The position numbers and the translations under genes were made by a program. The notes beneath the pieces were generated by a model. That model was not told the origin of the DNA. It worked only from the letters and a program-made list of their open reading frames with translations, and made no database searches. A DNA stretch of 64,000 bases from Lachnospiraceae bacterium (GTDB lineage: Bacteria > Bacillota > Clostridia > Lachnospirales > Lachnospiraceae), in the NCBI GenBank assembly GCA_015057115.1, contig SVEZ01000004.1, forward strand, positions 124,001-188,000, written 5' to 3'. Shown here piece after piece: positions 35,357-44,218 of the stretch (position 1 is its first letter; every line of letters starts with the position of its first letter).

Positions 35357-36381
35357 GATGCATCCCCCTTTCTTCCCACAAAATATAGGTACAGGAAAAA
35401 AGGTGCTCCCACCAGTGCCGTCACTGCACCCACAGGGATTTCTCTTGGGGACAACACCGTTCTGGAAAGGAGATCTGCAAATGCCAAAAATCCACCACCC
35501 AAAACTGCTGACATTGGCAATACCAAACGATGCTTGGAACCAAAAATCCGCCTTGTCACGTGGGGAATCGTCAGATCCACAAATCCGATAATACCGGTAA
35601 AGCACACCGCCGCTCCGGTTAAAAACGATGCCAAAAGCAGCAGCCTATTCTTTGTCTGTTTGGTATCCACACCTACGGCCATGGATTGTTCTTCACCAAA
35701 ACTCATTAAGTCCAACTCTCGATGATCGCCCATCACCAGCACTATTCCTGCCAGCGCAACAACTGCAAGCAGTCCCGCATGAGTCCATCGTCTTCCTGAA
35801 AATGATCCCATCTGCCACAGGGTCAATCGCTGAATATGCTGGGAAAACATGGCTGAAACCATGGTCAACACTGCATTTACAAACAGCGAGAAAACCATTC
35901 CCATAAGGATAATGGTTTGATTTTTCAATGAAGTATCCAATCGTCTTGCAACGGCTATTACTAAAAGAACCGTTCCCAAACCAAAGATAAACCCTGCCAG
36001 GGGCAACAAAAAAAATCCTACCACAGGTATGGTAATATTAAGCACCACTACCAGTGCCACTCCCAGAGCCGCTCCGGAAGATACTCCAAGGGTATAGGAG
36101 GATGCCAGGGGATTCTGTAAAAGCGACTGCATAATAACACCGCTTACCGATAGGAGGGCTCCCACCATAAACGCTGTAATTGCTCTTGGCATACGAATAT
36201 CCCACAAAATAGACACGTAAGATGGTGTCACATTTGTGGGAATCGTAGCTGCTGTTATTTTCGCTTTTATAATCGTAAGCATGTCGGGAATCGGGATATT
36301 TACACTCCCAATTCCCATACATGCCACTAAAACTCCTAGACTCAGCGCAAGCACAACGCCTGCCTTCGTGGTTGTTTTCAT
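35347..36381 (-). CDS. FecCD-family ABC permease
   Basis: The 344-residue membrane protein has the FecCD pattern: VSILWDIRMPRAITAFMVGALLSVSGVIMQSLLQNPLASSYTLGVSSGAALG near the start and GFVDLTIPHVTRRIFGSKHRLVLPMSAVLGGGFLAFADLLSRT near the end (about 9-10 helices). It imports an iron complex, heme or corrinoid. It lies 10 bases after the binding-protein gene. The single permease suggests a homodimer. Confidence 0.92.
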   Translation of the reverse strand: MKTTTKAGVVLALSLGVLVACMGIGSVNIPIPDMLTIIKAKITAATIPTNVTPSYVSILWDIRMPRAITAFMVGALLSVSGVIMQSLLQNPLASSYTLGVSSGAALGVALVVVLNITIPVVGFFLLPLAGFIFGLGTVLLVIAVARRLDTSLKNQTIILMGMVFSLFVNAVLTMVSAMFSQHIQRLTLWQMGSFSGRRWTHAGLLAVVALAGIVLVMGDHRELDLMSFGEEQSMAVGVDTKQTKNRLLLLASFLTGAAVCFTGIIGFVDLTIPHVTRRIFGSKHRLVLPMSAVLGGGFLAFADLLSRTVLSPREIPVGAVTALVGAPFFLYLYFVGRKGDASCG

Positions 36382-36391
36382 GGATTTCTCC

Positions 36392-37378
36392 TTACTTAAA
36401 ATAATCCGGATATACGCTCTTTGCCATTTCTTTCATGGCATCTACAACATGATTGTTTGGCTGGTTTACATCATCGGCATTAATCTGATAAACTGCCTCA
36501 TTCTGAATAGCTGTTACGTTCTCCCAGCCCTTCATTTTCAGCAATACATTAATTACATCCGGAGTATACATATCTGCAGTTAAGATTACATCCGGGTTCA
36601 TACCGACTGCCGCCTCTTCTGTCAGTGCCGGCCACTGTCCTTCTTCTTCCGCTGCCACATTTTTTACACCTATGATTTCAAGCATTTCATTGATGTAGGT
36701 TCCCTGTCCACAGGTATAAATGGTCGGGCTGTCTGCAGATGGAGTGTATAACTCAAATAAAACGCTTTTCCGCTCTCCTTCCGGAATGGTCTTTGCAATT
36801 TCTTCCACCTTGCTAATCTCAGCCTTCATATCTTTCACAAGTTTATCTGCTTCCTCTTCCATATCCAGACAATAACCTAAGAAAGTCAAATCTTCTGCAA
36901 TTCCGTCCAGAGAGGTGCTGCTTGGAATATCTGCGACGCAAATATTTGCGGCACGTACGTTTGCAAACGCATCTTCGCCGTCTTTAGAGCTCATGCCGGA
37001 GGTAAAAACGATGTCCGGTGTCAATGCTGCAATCTGCTCCTGATCCGGCTGCATCATATCAAAATACTGTACATCTTTGGAAAGCTGATCACCATAAGAC
37101 ATCTGGGAATTGGTATCCGCTGCCACAATTTTATCTGCAACGCCCAAATCAATCAGCACTCTGGTGGTTGCCGGAGACATGGAAATAATAGAATTTACTT
37201 CCTCCGGAAGGGTTATGTCATTACCGCTTCTATCCTGAATGTCCAGTTTTCTGGTTTCTGCTTCCTGAGCGTTTTCTGTTTTGTTGTCGGTTTTCTTGCT
37301 TTCTGCTGTTTTACCGCAGCCTGCCACAGCAAGCATAAGAGACAGGGCAAGCAAGCCTGCGATAGTTCTTTTTTTCAT
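36392..37378 (-). CDS. Periplasmic-type substrate-binding lipoprotein
   Basis: The 328-residue protein has a lipobox LAVAGC with Cys21, then a PBP2/BtuF-FepB-type binding domain: VNSIISMSPATTRVLIDLGVADKIVAADTNSQMS, TPDIVFTSGMSSKDGED and NPDVILTADM. It is lipid-anchored outside the membrane and delivers ligand to the FecCD permease. Its substrate cannot be decided: the phrase 'SPATTRVLIDLGVADKIVAAD' fits iron(III)/cobalamin-type binding proteins in general. It is the first gene of the operon. Confidence 0.9.
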   Translation of the reverse strand: MKKRTIAGLLALSLMLAVAGCGKTAESKKTDNKTENAQEAETRKLDIQDRSGNDITLPEEVNSIISMSPATTRVLIDLGVADKIVAADTNSQMSYGDQLSKDVQYFDMMQPDQEQIAALTPDIVFTSGMSSKDGEDAFANVRAANICVADIPSSTSLDGIAEDLTFLGYCLDMEEEADKLVKDMKAEISKVEEIAKTIPEGERKSVLFELYTPSADSPTIYTCGQGTYINEMLEIIGVKNVAAEEEGQWPALTEEAAVGMNPDVILTADMYTPDVINVLLKMKGWENVTAIQNEAVYQINADDVNQPNNHVVDAMKEMAKSVYPDYFK

Positions 37379-37827
37379 TCTGTCATTTCTCCTTTATTTG
37401 TCTTGATTTAATGTGCACCCTTTATGCCTCGCATTTTCATCCGGCACCTAGGCGCACCCATTTAGTGTACCACACTTTTCCTCACTTTCCAACTTCTGTC
37501 TCCATTCTTCCATTACAATTCCATATACAATTTATACAACTTGGAAAATCACAAGCCAAATTGTAAGATTCTCAAATCTAGCTTACACTCTGATTTATGT
37601 TTTTCAAATTTATGCAAGCCAAGCCAGCAATACAATACCTCTTGGCTTATGCAAAATGGAAAAGCACAGTTTCATGCATCAGCCGGATTCATAGTTTTTC
37701 CTAAAATGGCCTGCAAAAAATTCAAATTCATACTTTGACCACTAAGCTAGATTACACAAATTCCAATATGCGGCTGACAAGATCCAGTTTTCAAGGTTTC
37801 CGATGCATTTTATTATGGCTGCTCCTC
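37379..37827 (-). other. Non-coding stretch with hairpins between metallophosphoesterase and ABC operon
   Basis: No gene was found in about 450 bases. On the minus strand there are two hairpins: GCATAAGCCAAG paired with CTTGGCTTGC (about 37615-37657) and GTAAG-ct-AGATT paired with AATCTTAC (about 37563-37586). A stretch near 37435-37470 is rich in GGGTGC/GGTGCC words but is not a recognisable riboswitch. These could end the metallophosphoesterase transcript or form a leader for the binding-protein gene. Confidence 0.4.
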
Positions 37828-38964
37828 TTATTTCTTTCCTGCTATGTCAATAACAACATATTCAGAGATAGCACCGCCGGTCTTAAATTTTATGGCCCAA
37901 TCGGAAATGCCGGAGGTCACAATAAAGTTGGTATTCTCTCTTTTCTCAAGTCCATAGGTCTTGTCATTGGCTCCGGAAAGTTCCCCGGTGACACCCACAG
38001 GAAACATTTGTCCTCCGTGGGTATGTCCGCAAAGCACCAGGTCCACTCCCGCCTTTGCTTGATTCTCAAAATCATGGGGCTGATGATCCAGTACGATCCG
38101 GTAATGTTTTTCATCTGTGGTTGCCGACAACGATTCCATGTCCAACCGTTCACTGTCTCCCTGCTTTGCGTTATCCGGCTTCATTCCCCGCTGTCCCGCA
38201 CTTCTGTCTTTGCGACCGATAAGATCGATTTTCCCATCTAGAGACACAACCTCATCTTCCAATATGCGAATGTTATTCTCGGCAAAAATCTGCCGCATAT
38301 CTGCATCCGTAAAATCTCTGCTATTCATATAGCCTTTGTCGTGATTACCGTATACATAAAATACACCGTAGGTGGTTTGCATTTTTCCCAGCGCTTCGCA
38401 GGCTTTTTCCAAATCTGCCCGGTTACTGTCATCGTCCACGAAATCGCCGGTAATCACCAGCATATCCGGCTTTTCTTTTTCCATCTTTTTTACATAATCC
38501 GCAAATTTCTTTCCATCAAAAGTGGCTCCCAGATGGGAGTCGGCAATCTGGACAATTCTCACCGTCTCTTTGGGGAGTTCTTTATCCGTTGTCAACGTAT
38601 AGTTTGTTGCCACCACATGGTGAGCAAAATACCAGCCGGTGCCCAAATAGAGTATGGAAAGGATGATGGCACAGATGCCGGGGAAGTATACTCTGTGTGC
38701 TTCCGTCCGTTGCCACTTTCGGATTATCCACGCCACAAAATCACAAAGAAGCCAGATGGCAAGGATATTGACAATAGCAATCACGCCATTGACAAAATCA
38801 AGCGCGCACCAGATAAGCAGTCCCACTATCGGCAGCACCGCAAGCAGCCTTTCCTTTTTCCCTGGCATACTTTCCGGGAAAAAACGCTGCACCCTTCTGT
38901 ATAAATAAATCAGACCACCTATCCCGGTCAGGATGAAGGCGGCAAAAATTAACAAAATAATCAT
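37828..38964 (-). CDS. Membrane-anchored metallophosphoesterase (YkuE/YaeI-like)
   Basis: The 378-residue protein has an N-terminal helix and two further hydrophobic segments (about 1-120), then a calcineurin-like phosphoesterase domain: VQIADSHLG, VITGDFVDDD, YGNHDKG, RIVLDHQPHDF and LCGHTHGGQMFP, the metal-ligand motifs. Relatives hydrolyse phosphoesters such as UDP-diacylglucosamine or lipid-linked substrates. AAAGGAG lies 8 bases before the ATG. It stands alone in its direction. Confidence 0.9.
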   Translation of the reverse strand: MIILLIFAAFILTGIGGLIYLYRRVQRFFPESMPGKKERLLAVLPIVGLLIWCALDFVNGVIAIVNILAIWLLCDFVAWIIRKWQRTEAHRVYFPGICAIILSILYLGTGWYFAHHVVATNYTLTTDKELPKETVRIVQIADSHLGATFDGKKFADYVKKMEKEKPDMLVITGDFVDDDSNRADLEKACEALGKMQTTYGVFYVYGNHDKGYMNSRDFTDADMRQIFAENNIRILEDEVVSLDGKIDLIGRKDRSAGQRGMKPDNAKQGDSERLDMESLSATTDEKHYRIVLDHQPHDFENQAKAGVDLVLCGHTHGGQMFPVGVTGELSGANDKTYGLEKRENTNFIVTSGISDWAIKFKTGGAISEYVVIDIAGKK

Positions 38965-39077
38965 CTTCTGTCTCCTTTTCGGTGATAGTATAACACAGGT
39001 ATGTGTCGATTTTATATTGCCCGGTTGCCTTCACTATGGTAAGATTTAGTCATCAAACAGGAAAGGAGTGATGTCTT

Positions 39078-39116
39078 ATGAAGAAGAATCGTGTCAGGGA
39101 GGTTCACGAATTCTAG
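39078..39116 (+). CDS. Possible 12-residue leader peptide
   Basis: AAAGGAG is followed at 9 bases by ATG and a frame encoding MKKNRVREVHEF then TAG. GGGAGG (39098-39103) and CCTCCC (39117-39122) can pair and enclose the end of this frame; the GGAGG site of the next gene follows. This layout fits translational attenuation, but the peptide may be chance. It overlaps no other gene. Confidence 0.35.
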   Translation: MKKNRVREVHEF

Positions 39117-39143
39117 CCTCCCAAAGAATAGGAGGATATGAAA

Positions 39144-39590
39144 ATGGATCAATTCACAAATGATTTTACCAATCCGCTGTTTCAGCAGGCTTTTAAGCAG
39201 TATTTTGCAGAGCTTGGAATTACTGTTAAGGATTGGGATGGTCTCTTTCAGGAAATGAAGGAAGACACAGACACCAGCGTCATTATCCGCACAGACAATA
39301 GCGGCGCGCTTATTGGCTTTTTAATGTTTCAGCCAACTCCTTTTTCAAGCTGGTTTTTTGAAGAAACCTGCGGTTTCATCCGGGAATTTTTTATTTTTCC
39401 GGAATTTCGGGGTTTCGGGCATGGCAAGGCGTTATTGCGCCTTGCAGAAGAACACTTTTTGCAAAACAGCATCTATACCAGCATTCTTACCACGGACACC
39501 GCGCCGGATTTCTATCTTAAAAACGGCTACAGGCGGGCTCCGGGAATACGGGCAAAGAATGAAGATGACGTGTTTATAAAGCATTTGTAG
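39144..39590 (+). CDS. GNAT-family N-acetyltransferase
   Basis: The second ATG (39144) is 8 bases from GGAGG; the first at 39138 is only 2 bases away. The 148-residue protein has the GNAT loop IREFFIFPEFRGFGHGKALLRLAEEHF and the tail TTDTAPDFYLKNGYRRAPG. It is an isolated plus-strand gene downstream of the possible leader peptide. Substrate unknown. Confidence 0.85.
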   Translation: MDQFTNDFTNPLFQQAFKQYFAELGITVKDWDGLFQEMKEDTDTSVIIRTDNSGALIGFLMFQPTPFSSWFFEETCGFIREFFIFPEFRGFGHGKALLRLAEEHFLQNSIYTSILTTDTAPDFYLKNGYRRAPGIRAKNEDDVFIKHL

Positions 39591-39878
39591 GGTTTATTGG
39601 CTTACCGGGGCGCTCTCGGTACAGGTAACTTTTGCTCATAAAAAGTACCGAAAAAGATGACTTCTATTGTATGGGCTCGGTATATGTAACATCTAACTGT
39701 GAAAAAGTTTACATTTTTTCCCAAATTTGAAGGATTCCTGTATACTTTCGCCATAGTGAGAGCCGCATATACCGAGTTTCATATAAAAACACTGCATTAT
39801 TGTAAACATTTGCTATGGCAGGTCGCGCATGTACCGTTTCCACGATATTTTCCACGATGGTTCCCACCATTTTCCCGC
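39591..39878. other. Non-coding stretch with repeated CTCGGTAyA words
   Basis: No gene was found between convergent frames. CTCGGTACAGGTAAC (39614-39628), CTCGGTATATGTAAC (39676-39690) and, inverted, CATATACCGAG (39766-39776) occur within 165 bases, and GTACCGA (39645-39651) inverts the first. They may be protein-binding sites or stems of a transcript. Confidence 0.4.
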
Positions 39879-40199
39879 TTAGGAATACTTCGCCAATATT
39901 TTTTTATAAAAGCGCCAAACTACGTAAATTCCCAAGGTACATTCCAATATCAGAAGCACGGTGCCAACCACCGGAAGGAAGGCAATCACACCGCCGGTTG
40001 CCACAAATACCCAGCCGCATTTTTTATAAAGAGCCGCCATTTCCCGGTTGTAGTTTGCAAGATTCTTTACTTTCCCCTTTAGGGACGAATCACCGCTCCA
40101 AAAGCCGATGGGTTCCAGACTGTCCTTGTCCATGCTGATTATAAAGAACGGAAAAGAACATAAAAGACAGCATACCAGACATACAATTTTTCCAACCAT
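39879..40199 (-). CDS. Small membrane protein of unknown function
   Basis: The 106-residue protein has an N-terminal helix (about 3-22), a polar loop with FWSGDSSLKGKVKNLANYNREMAALYKK and a helix pair (about 63-95, VFVATGGVIAFLPVVGTVLLILECTLGIYVV). The loop wording is common in small Clostridia membrane proteins. Alone between two minus-strand units. Function not known. Confidence 0.7.
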   Translation of the reverse strand: MVGKIVCLVCCLLCSFPFFIISMDKDSLEPIGFWSGDSSLKGKVKNLANYNREMAALYKKCGWVFVATGGVIAFLPVVGTVLLILECTLGIYVVWRFYKKILAKYS

Positions 40200-40222
40200 A
40201 GGCTACACCTCACTTTCTGATC

Positions 40223-41185
40223 CTATTTCTGATAATAATGCTCATAATAATAGGTGGTCACATCAACATCCTGCCAAGTTCCATCAATCCTTACCCGGTT
40301 CCAGATATGTCCCTGTCCGTTCCGGTAACCAGCTTTTACTTCCGAGGAAATCCCCAGCAGACCGCATAGCTGATGAAAGACTTTTGCAATGCCCTCACAG
40401 ACACATGTTCCATTAAACAGGTATCCTGTCAGCGTATGATTTTCCGGCAAAAAACTTTCCGGAAATCTCTCTTTCTCGTCGTAATGCATGGAGGATGCAA
40501 GGTACTTTTTCAGTTCCTCCACGGCTGTTTCCTTGTCCAAATTCCGAAGCGGAGCCGCTAAGGCTTCTAACATGCCTTCCAGCTGCCCATACGTTCCAAG
40601 ATCATACATATCCCCGGTTATTTTATTATTCCGTTCCAACGCCTTTTGATTTCCCTTTTCCTGCGGAAACATTTTCTCTAACACCTGCAGTTGTTTCCTA
40701 TCCTGCTCGCCAAGATAGCATATCTGCCCCAAAAGCACCTCGGAAATGCGGTATTGCATTAAAAGTACATGTACTCTTTCCATCGGTAGGGAGCAGACCT
40801 GATCAACCTGCAATAGAATTTCTTCCCCTACGTCCGAAAGGCTTTCCAGATCTTCCAGCCGGACAACCAGTTTTCCTTTCACGCCAAGCTTCTTATAACT
40901 CCGATATTCCTCCGGGTTTCGTATCCTGACATAAAAGCTTCGTTCGTAATGTCGACAAAAGCGCGTATGTTCTGCGACTTTTTGCAGGTTTTCCAAATCC
41001 GAAAAATAGAGAAGAAAATCATCTCCTGTTTTCCGATAGAAATTTCGGACATCCCGGCAAATTCTCCAAAACTCTCTCCTGGCATTAGATGCCGCTTGAA
41101 AATTATAATGAATAAATCGGTAATCATACTCAGATGGACACGGTCCATAATATTGCCGCCACGTAACGCTATACAGTTTCATCAT
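40223..41185 (-). CDS. Transglutaminase-like protein, cytoplasmic
   Basis: The 320-residue protein lacks a signal peptide. The C-terminal 120 residues hold the transglutaminase-like triad: Cys in GTCVCEGIAKVFHQL, His in NGQGHIWNRVRIDGTW and Asp in DVDVTTYY. The first 200 residues (SEYDYRFIHYNFQAASNARREFW) are of no known family and may recognise a partner. It is 3 bases after the gene at 41189-41785 on the same strand, so the two are probably co-translated. Confidence 0.78.
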   Translation of the reverse strand: MMKLYSVTWRQYYGPCPSEYDYRFIHYNFQAASNARREFWRICRDVRNFYRKTGDDFLLYFSDLENLQKVAEHTRFCRHYERSFYVRIRNPEEYRSYKKLGVKGKLVVRLEDLESLSDVGEEILLQVDQVCSLPMERVHVLLMQYRISEVLLGQICYLGEQDRKQLQVLEKMFPQEKGNQKALERNNKITGDMYDLGTYGQLEGMLEALAAPLRNLDKETAVEELKKYLASSMHYDEKERFPESFLPENHTLTGYLFNGTCVCEGIAKVFHQLCGLLGISSEVKAGYRNGQGHIWNRVRIDGTWQDVDVTTYYYEHYYQK

Positions 41186-41188
41186 CTT

Positions 41189-41785
41189 CTATCGTAAAAG
41201 CGCCGTCACATCTTTCACGGCAACCGCTTTTTCCTCGCTGATAATTTCCATTACGGCATTTTCTCCCCTGTCACCGCGGAAATATTTGCGGGCAAGGTTC
41301 ATGGCATTCATCATCTGCATGGGACTGTCCAGTTCCCAAATCTGGTCAAAAGCTTCATCAAACAGATTCATGTCACATTCCAGATAATTTCCCTCCAGTT
41401 CCAGCTCATAAAGATGAAACTGCTCCGCTTCCTCTTTTTTCTCATCCATGCACCAATGCTCCGTAAAAAGCATTTTGCACTGCTCCGCATCCTTGAAAAA
41501 ATAGTTCGCCTTCAGGCGAGAGGGCGCATCCGGAAATTCATTCCGACGAATATACTCGAAAATTCCTTCCGTTGCCCACTTGGTCTCATTGGTCGGCATG
41601 CCGCTTAAGTTAAATTTTGCCAGCGCCGCCCCCATATAATCAGCCTGCAGCAGCATTCCGTAAAACATTTCAAAGCTGTGCTTCATCGCTTTTACAAAAG
41701 GTTCTGCCAGATTTGCCTGCTCTTTATAGTCGGTTTTTAATTCTTCATTCAATTTCAGTGTTTCGCTGACATGATACACTTTCAT
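41189..41785 (-). CDS. DUF2441-like protein of unknown function
   Basis: The 198-residue protein resembles DUF2441 proteins: a start like MKVYHVSETLKLN, FEYIRRNEFPDAPSRLKANYFFKDAEQCK in the middle and VMEIISEEKAVAVKDVTALLR at the end. The pattern HxxxT...PSR...A recalls ADP-ribosyltransferase-like folds, but no catalytic motif could be proven. It is directly upstream of the transglutaminase-like gene at 3 bases. The naming is tentative. Confidence 0.6.
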   Translation of the reverse strand: MKVYHVSETLKLNEELKTDYKEQANLAEPFVKAMKHSFEMFYGMLLQADYMGAALAKFNLSGMPTNETKWATEGIFEYIRRNEFPDAPSRLKANYFFKDAEQCKMLFTEHWCMDEKKEEAEQFHLYELELEGNYLECDMNLFDEAFDQIWELDSPMQMMNAMNLARKYFRGDRGENAVMEIISEEKAVAVKDVTALLR

Positions 41786-41844
41786 TGTACTTCCTTTCTC
41801 GATATACCATACTGTTACCGTTCAAATTCTTCCTGTGCCTGGCG

Positions 41845-42033
41845 TTACATCTGATGCCGCACAATCTTATACTCGTCGCCATTCTGATAATAGGGGCAGC
41901 TCTCCCGATGGCTTTCCAACAGCCGGGCATAGTCGTCCTCATCCATGTTGGCGCCAACGTCGCAGATGTATTCGTCAAATTCTTCATCATAATAATAGTA
42001 GGCACAGCTTTCGCAGCTTGTTGGATTTTTCAT
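41845..42033 (-). CDS. Small Cys-rich protein (DUF6472-like)
   Basis: The 62-residue protein has CESC, YICDV and ESCPYY cysteines and ends DEYKIVRHQM, the pattern of a small conserved Clostridia family with four cysteines likely holding a metal. An AGGAGG ribosome-binding site lies 5 bases before the ATG. It follows the MerR-like gene by two bases. The family name is recalled, not checked. Cytoplasmic. Confidence 0.8.
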   Translation of the reverse strand: MKNPTSCESCAYYYYDEEFDEYICDVGANMDEDDYARLLESHRESCPYYQNGDEYKIVRHQM

Positions 42034-42035
42034 TT

Positions 42036-43151
42036 TTACCTCCTGAAATTTTTAGAACCATAATATCCGTTTCCCGATACCAGCGCAAAAACCACATTCG
42101 TCATCTTCGCTGTAGCAACCATCGCTTCATATCTTGTAAAGTGTTCTTTCTCGCGATTAAGTCCGATCCATTGTCCGGTATGGAGAATGGAAAACAGCAG
42201 CACCAAAAGTGCAATTTCAACCTGTGTCTGTATACTGAGTCCACCTGCGCAGATCAGCTTGCTACCGAAATGCACAAATGCCACGAAAACTCCACTCAAT
42301 ACTACCGCTGCCGGAATCGTCCGGAAAAATCCCGGGCAAATCTGTGCCATCGTCCATGCCACGCAGGCTAAGACTGCCAGACCGCCATACAATAAAAAGA
42401 TGATCCCTGCCGCTTCTTTACCGCCGACATTACCTCCCACGTTCAGGAGTCCGTAGCCCGGCATAAATCCCTGTATTCCGCTGGTTAAAAGTACCCACAG
42501 AAACAAGACGCTTACACCGGAAGATGCAAAAAGTGATACCACACAGCTTTGCATCGATCCACTCCATATCGGCACGATTCCAAAAATCACAATTCCGAGG
42601 AAAAGTGCAAGCCCAAACCATCCACTGCCTGTTATGCTCGTATTAGAAAATATCATCCAAATTATATTTGTTAGAATAGCAATGCCACAGCCAGCCAAAT
42701 ACGTCAAAAGTACATCTTTATTAAAATCTTCCCGTGACAGGCTATGATGTACAATATCATCTCTAAGCAATGCCATCAGGCGTTTTTGCCATGCTTCAGC
42801 CGCCTCGTCAATCTGAATGTCCTCAATATTGTCTACGCCGCTTCGGATTGTCTGCCGGCACACCTGCGCCTGTTTCTCTAAAATTCCTTCATCTGAATCA
42901 ATTTCCTCCAATCGACCGGTCAATAGCTCCGCAAGGCTTTTTTCTCCCTGCCGATAAGCTTTGATGGCCTCAATGGAAATGCCCAGAAACCGCAGTTTCT
43001 TGATCCGCATCAGCTCATCGATTTCCTTCTGGGAATATACCCTATAGTTATTCCTTTCATCCCGTCCGGGAGAAATCAATCCCGCTTCTTCATAATAGCG
43101 GATGTTTGGCTTTGAAAAGCCTGTCAGTTTTTCCACTTCCTTAATGTTCAT
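42036..43151 (-). CDS. MerR-family regulator fused to a multi-helix membrane domain
   Basis: The start is ATG 43151, 6-8 bases after AGGAGG; the longer frame from 43205 is not preferred. Residues 1-75 are a MerR HTH (MNIKEVEKLTGFSKPNIRYYEEAGLISPGRD, then the conserved NNYRVYSQKEIDELMRIKKLRFLG). From about residue 150 to the end are about seven hydrophobic helices, so it is a membrane-bound one-component regulator. This joins DNA binding and membrane sensing in one protein. The inducer is unknown. Confidence 0.85.
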   Translation of the reverse strand: MNIKEVEKLTGFSKPNIRYYEEAGLISPGRDERNNYRVYSQKEIDELMRIKKLRFLGISIEAIKAYRQGEKSLAELLTGRLEEIDSDEGILEKQAQVCRQTIRSGVDNIEDIQIDEAAEAWQKRLMALLRDDIVHHSLSREDFNKDVLLTYLAGCGIAILTNIIWMIFSNTSITGSGWFGLALFLGIVIFGIVPIWSGSMQSCVVSLFASSGVSVLFLWVLLTSGIQGFMPGYGLLNVGGNVGGKEAAGIIFLLYGGLAVLACVAWTMAQICPGFFRTIPAAVVLSGVFVAFVHFGSKLICAGGLSIQTQVEIALLVLLFSILHTGQWIGLNREKEHFTRYEAMVATAKMTNVVFALVSGNGYYGSKNFRR

Positions 43152-43249
43152 ATCCTTTTCCTCCTGTCTGTGTTTATGATAACCCTCGCTATCTGGGTCT
43201 ACCATAAACCTTCAGGCAGCCTTAATGTCAATACTTTTCCTATTATTTT

Positions 43250-44203
43250 TTAATTTGCCATTCCTCTTTCCTGCTCAGCCGCTTTTTCTTCCTGTCGGCT
43301 CATGAAAAGTAATCTGGAAATCGCCATCAGGGTTGCACTTCCCAGCAGGATCTGTAACGGGAAGGATAAAAGCGCTCCCTCCGGAATCAGCATCGCCAGA
43401 ATGGTAATGGCTCCTGCCGGTGGAAGAAACAACTTGTTAATCCGCATAATCGCAAGAATGCCAGCCGTTGCCGTAAACGCAGCCGCCGCCAGCGGCAACC
43501 CCAGTTGTACATGCAAAAGCATTCTGCCAAGTACCCCCGCCAAACCGCAGCCGGTAATGACCGCTACGACTTTTACCGGAATTTTTCTTGCCTTGTTTCC
43601 TTTTCTGGAAAACTCTGTAAATGCCACCAGCAAAGGCGGTGCAATCATATATTTCCAATCCATTGCAAATGCCGCCACTCCCAACAGTGCCATGCAGGCA
43701 ACACGAAGTGTTCCATCAAAAGCATTCTCTTTCACGTTTATTTTAACAGGATTATATTTTTCTTCTTCTCGTATTTTCAGTTTCGTCAACAGGGCTCTTC
43801 CCAGAATCACGCACAACGTAAGCATAAACGCTGCAATCGGATACACCCAGGTCGTTGTCCGAAGCATCACCGGCAGCACAATCGCCGAAATAAAGGGTGC
43901 AAAGGTTGTCCCCGACACCATAAACAAAATCTGTGCCAAGGCAAATGCAATGACAATTTCCGTCAACGGCGATAATCCCAGATACCGCACAATCAGCACA
44001 CCTGCCACCGCACAACCGGTAATCAATACAAGCATCCGCAGGCTGTTAACCATCCAGCTTCGTTTTTCCGAAACCATATATCCTACTGCCAGTGCTGTAA
44101 TTTCCGGAAAAATGATTTCTTTTTCTCCCAGAATTTCCGCTGCTGCCACCATGCCGGTCACCAGAATCAGCGTAATCACATCCGGCAAGTACTTTTTCCA
44201 CAT
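43250..44203 (-). CDS. HPP-family integral membrane protein
   Basis: The 317-residue protein has about ten hydrophobic segments. The C-terminal half carries the HPP-like motif LFLPPAGAITILAMLIPEGALLSF. HPP proteins have been linked to nitrite transport in chloroplasts; bacterial roles are mostly unknown. GAAGGAG lies before the ATG. The plus-strand frame at 43302-44378 is its antisense shadow. It is between the MerR-like gene and an SGNH hydrolase on the same strand. Confidence 0.7.
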   Translation of the reverse strand: MWKKYLPDVITLILVTGMVAAAEILGEKEIIFPEITALAVGYMVSEKRSWMVNSLRMLVLITGCAVAGVLIVRYLGLSPLTEIVIAFALAQILFMVSGTTFAPFISAIVLPVMLRTTTWVYPIAAFMLTLCVILGRALLTKLKIREEEKYNPVKINVKENAFDGTLRVACMALLGVAAFAMDWKYMIAPPLLVAFTEFSRKGNKARKIPVKVVAVITGCGLAGVLGRMLLHVQLGLPLAAAAFTATAGILAIMRINKLFLPPAGAITILAMLIPEGALLSFPLQILLGSATLMAISRLLFMSRQEEKAAEQERGMAN

Positions 44204-44218
44204 AACTCTTCGCTCCTT

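Noticed and set aside
35357-35605. N-terminal extension of the ABC ATPase frame
   Set aside because: It overlaps the permease coding sequence in another frame and lacks similarity to ATPases; the start at 35356 has a good ribosome-binding site.
37430-37475. Cobalamin or other riboswitch before the binding-protein gene
   Set aside because: GGTGC words are present but the conserved core of the cobalamin riboswitch was not found.
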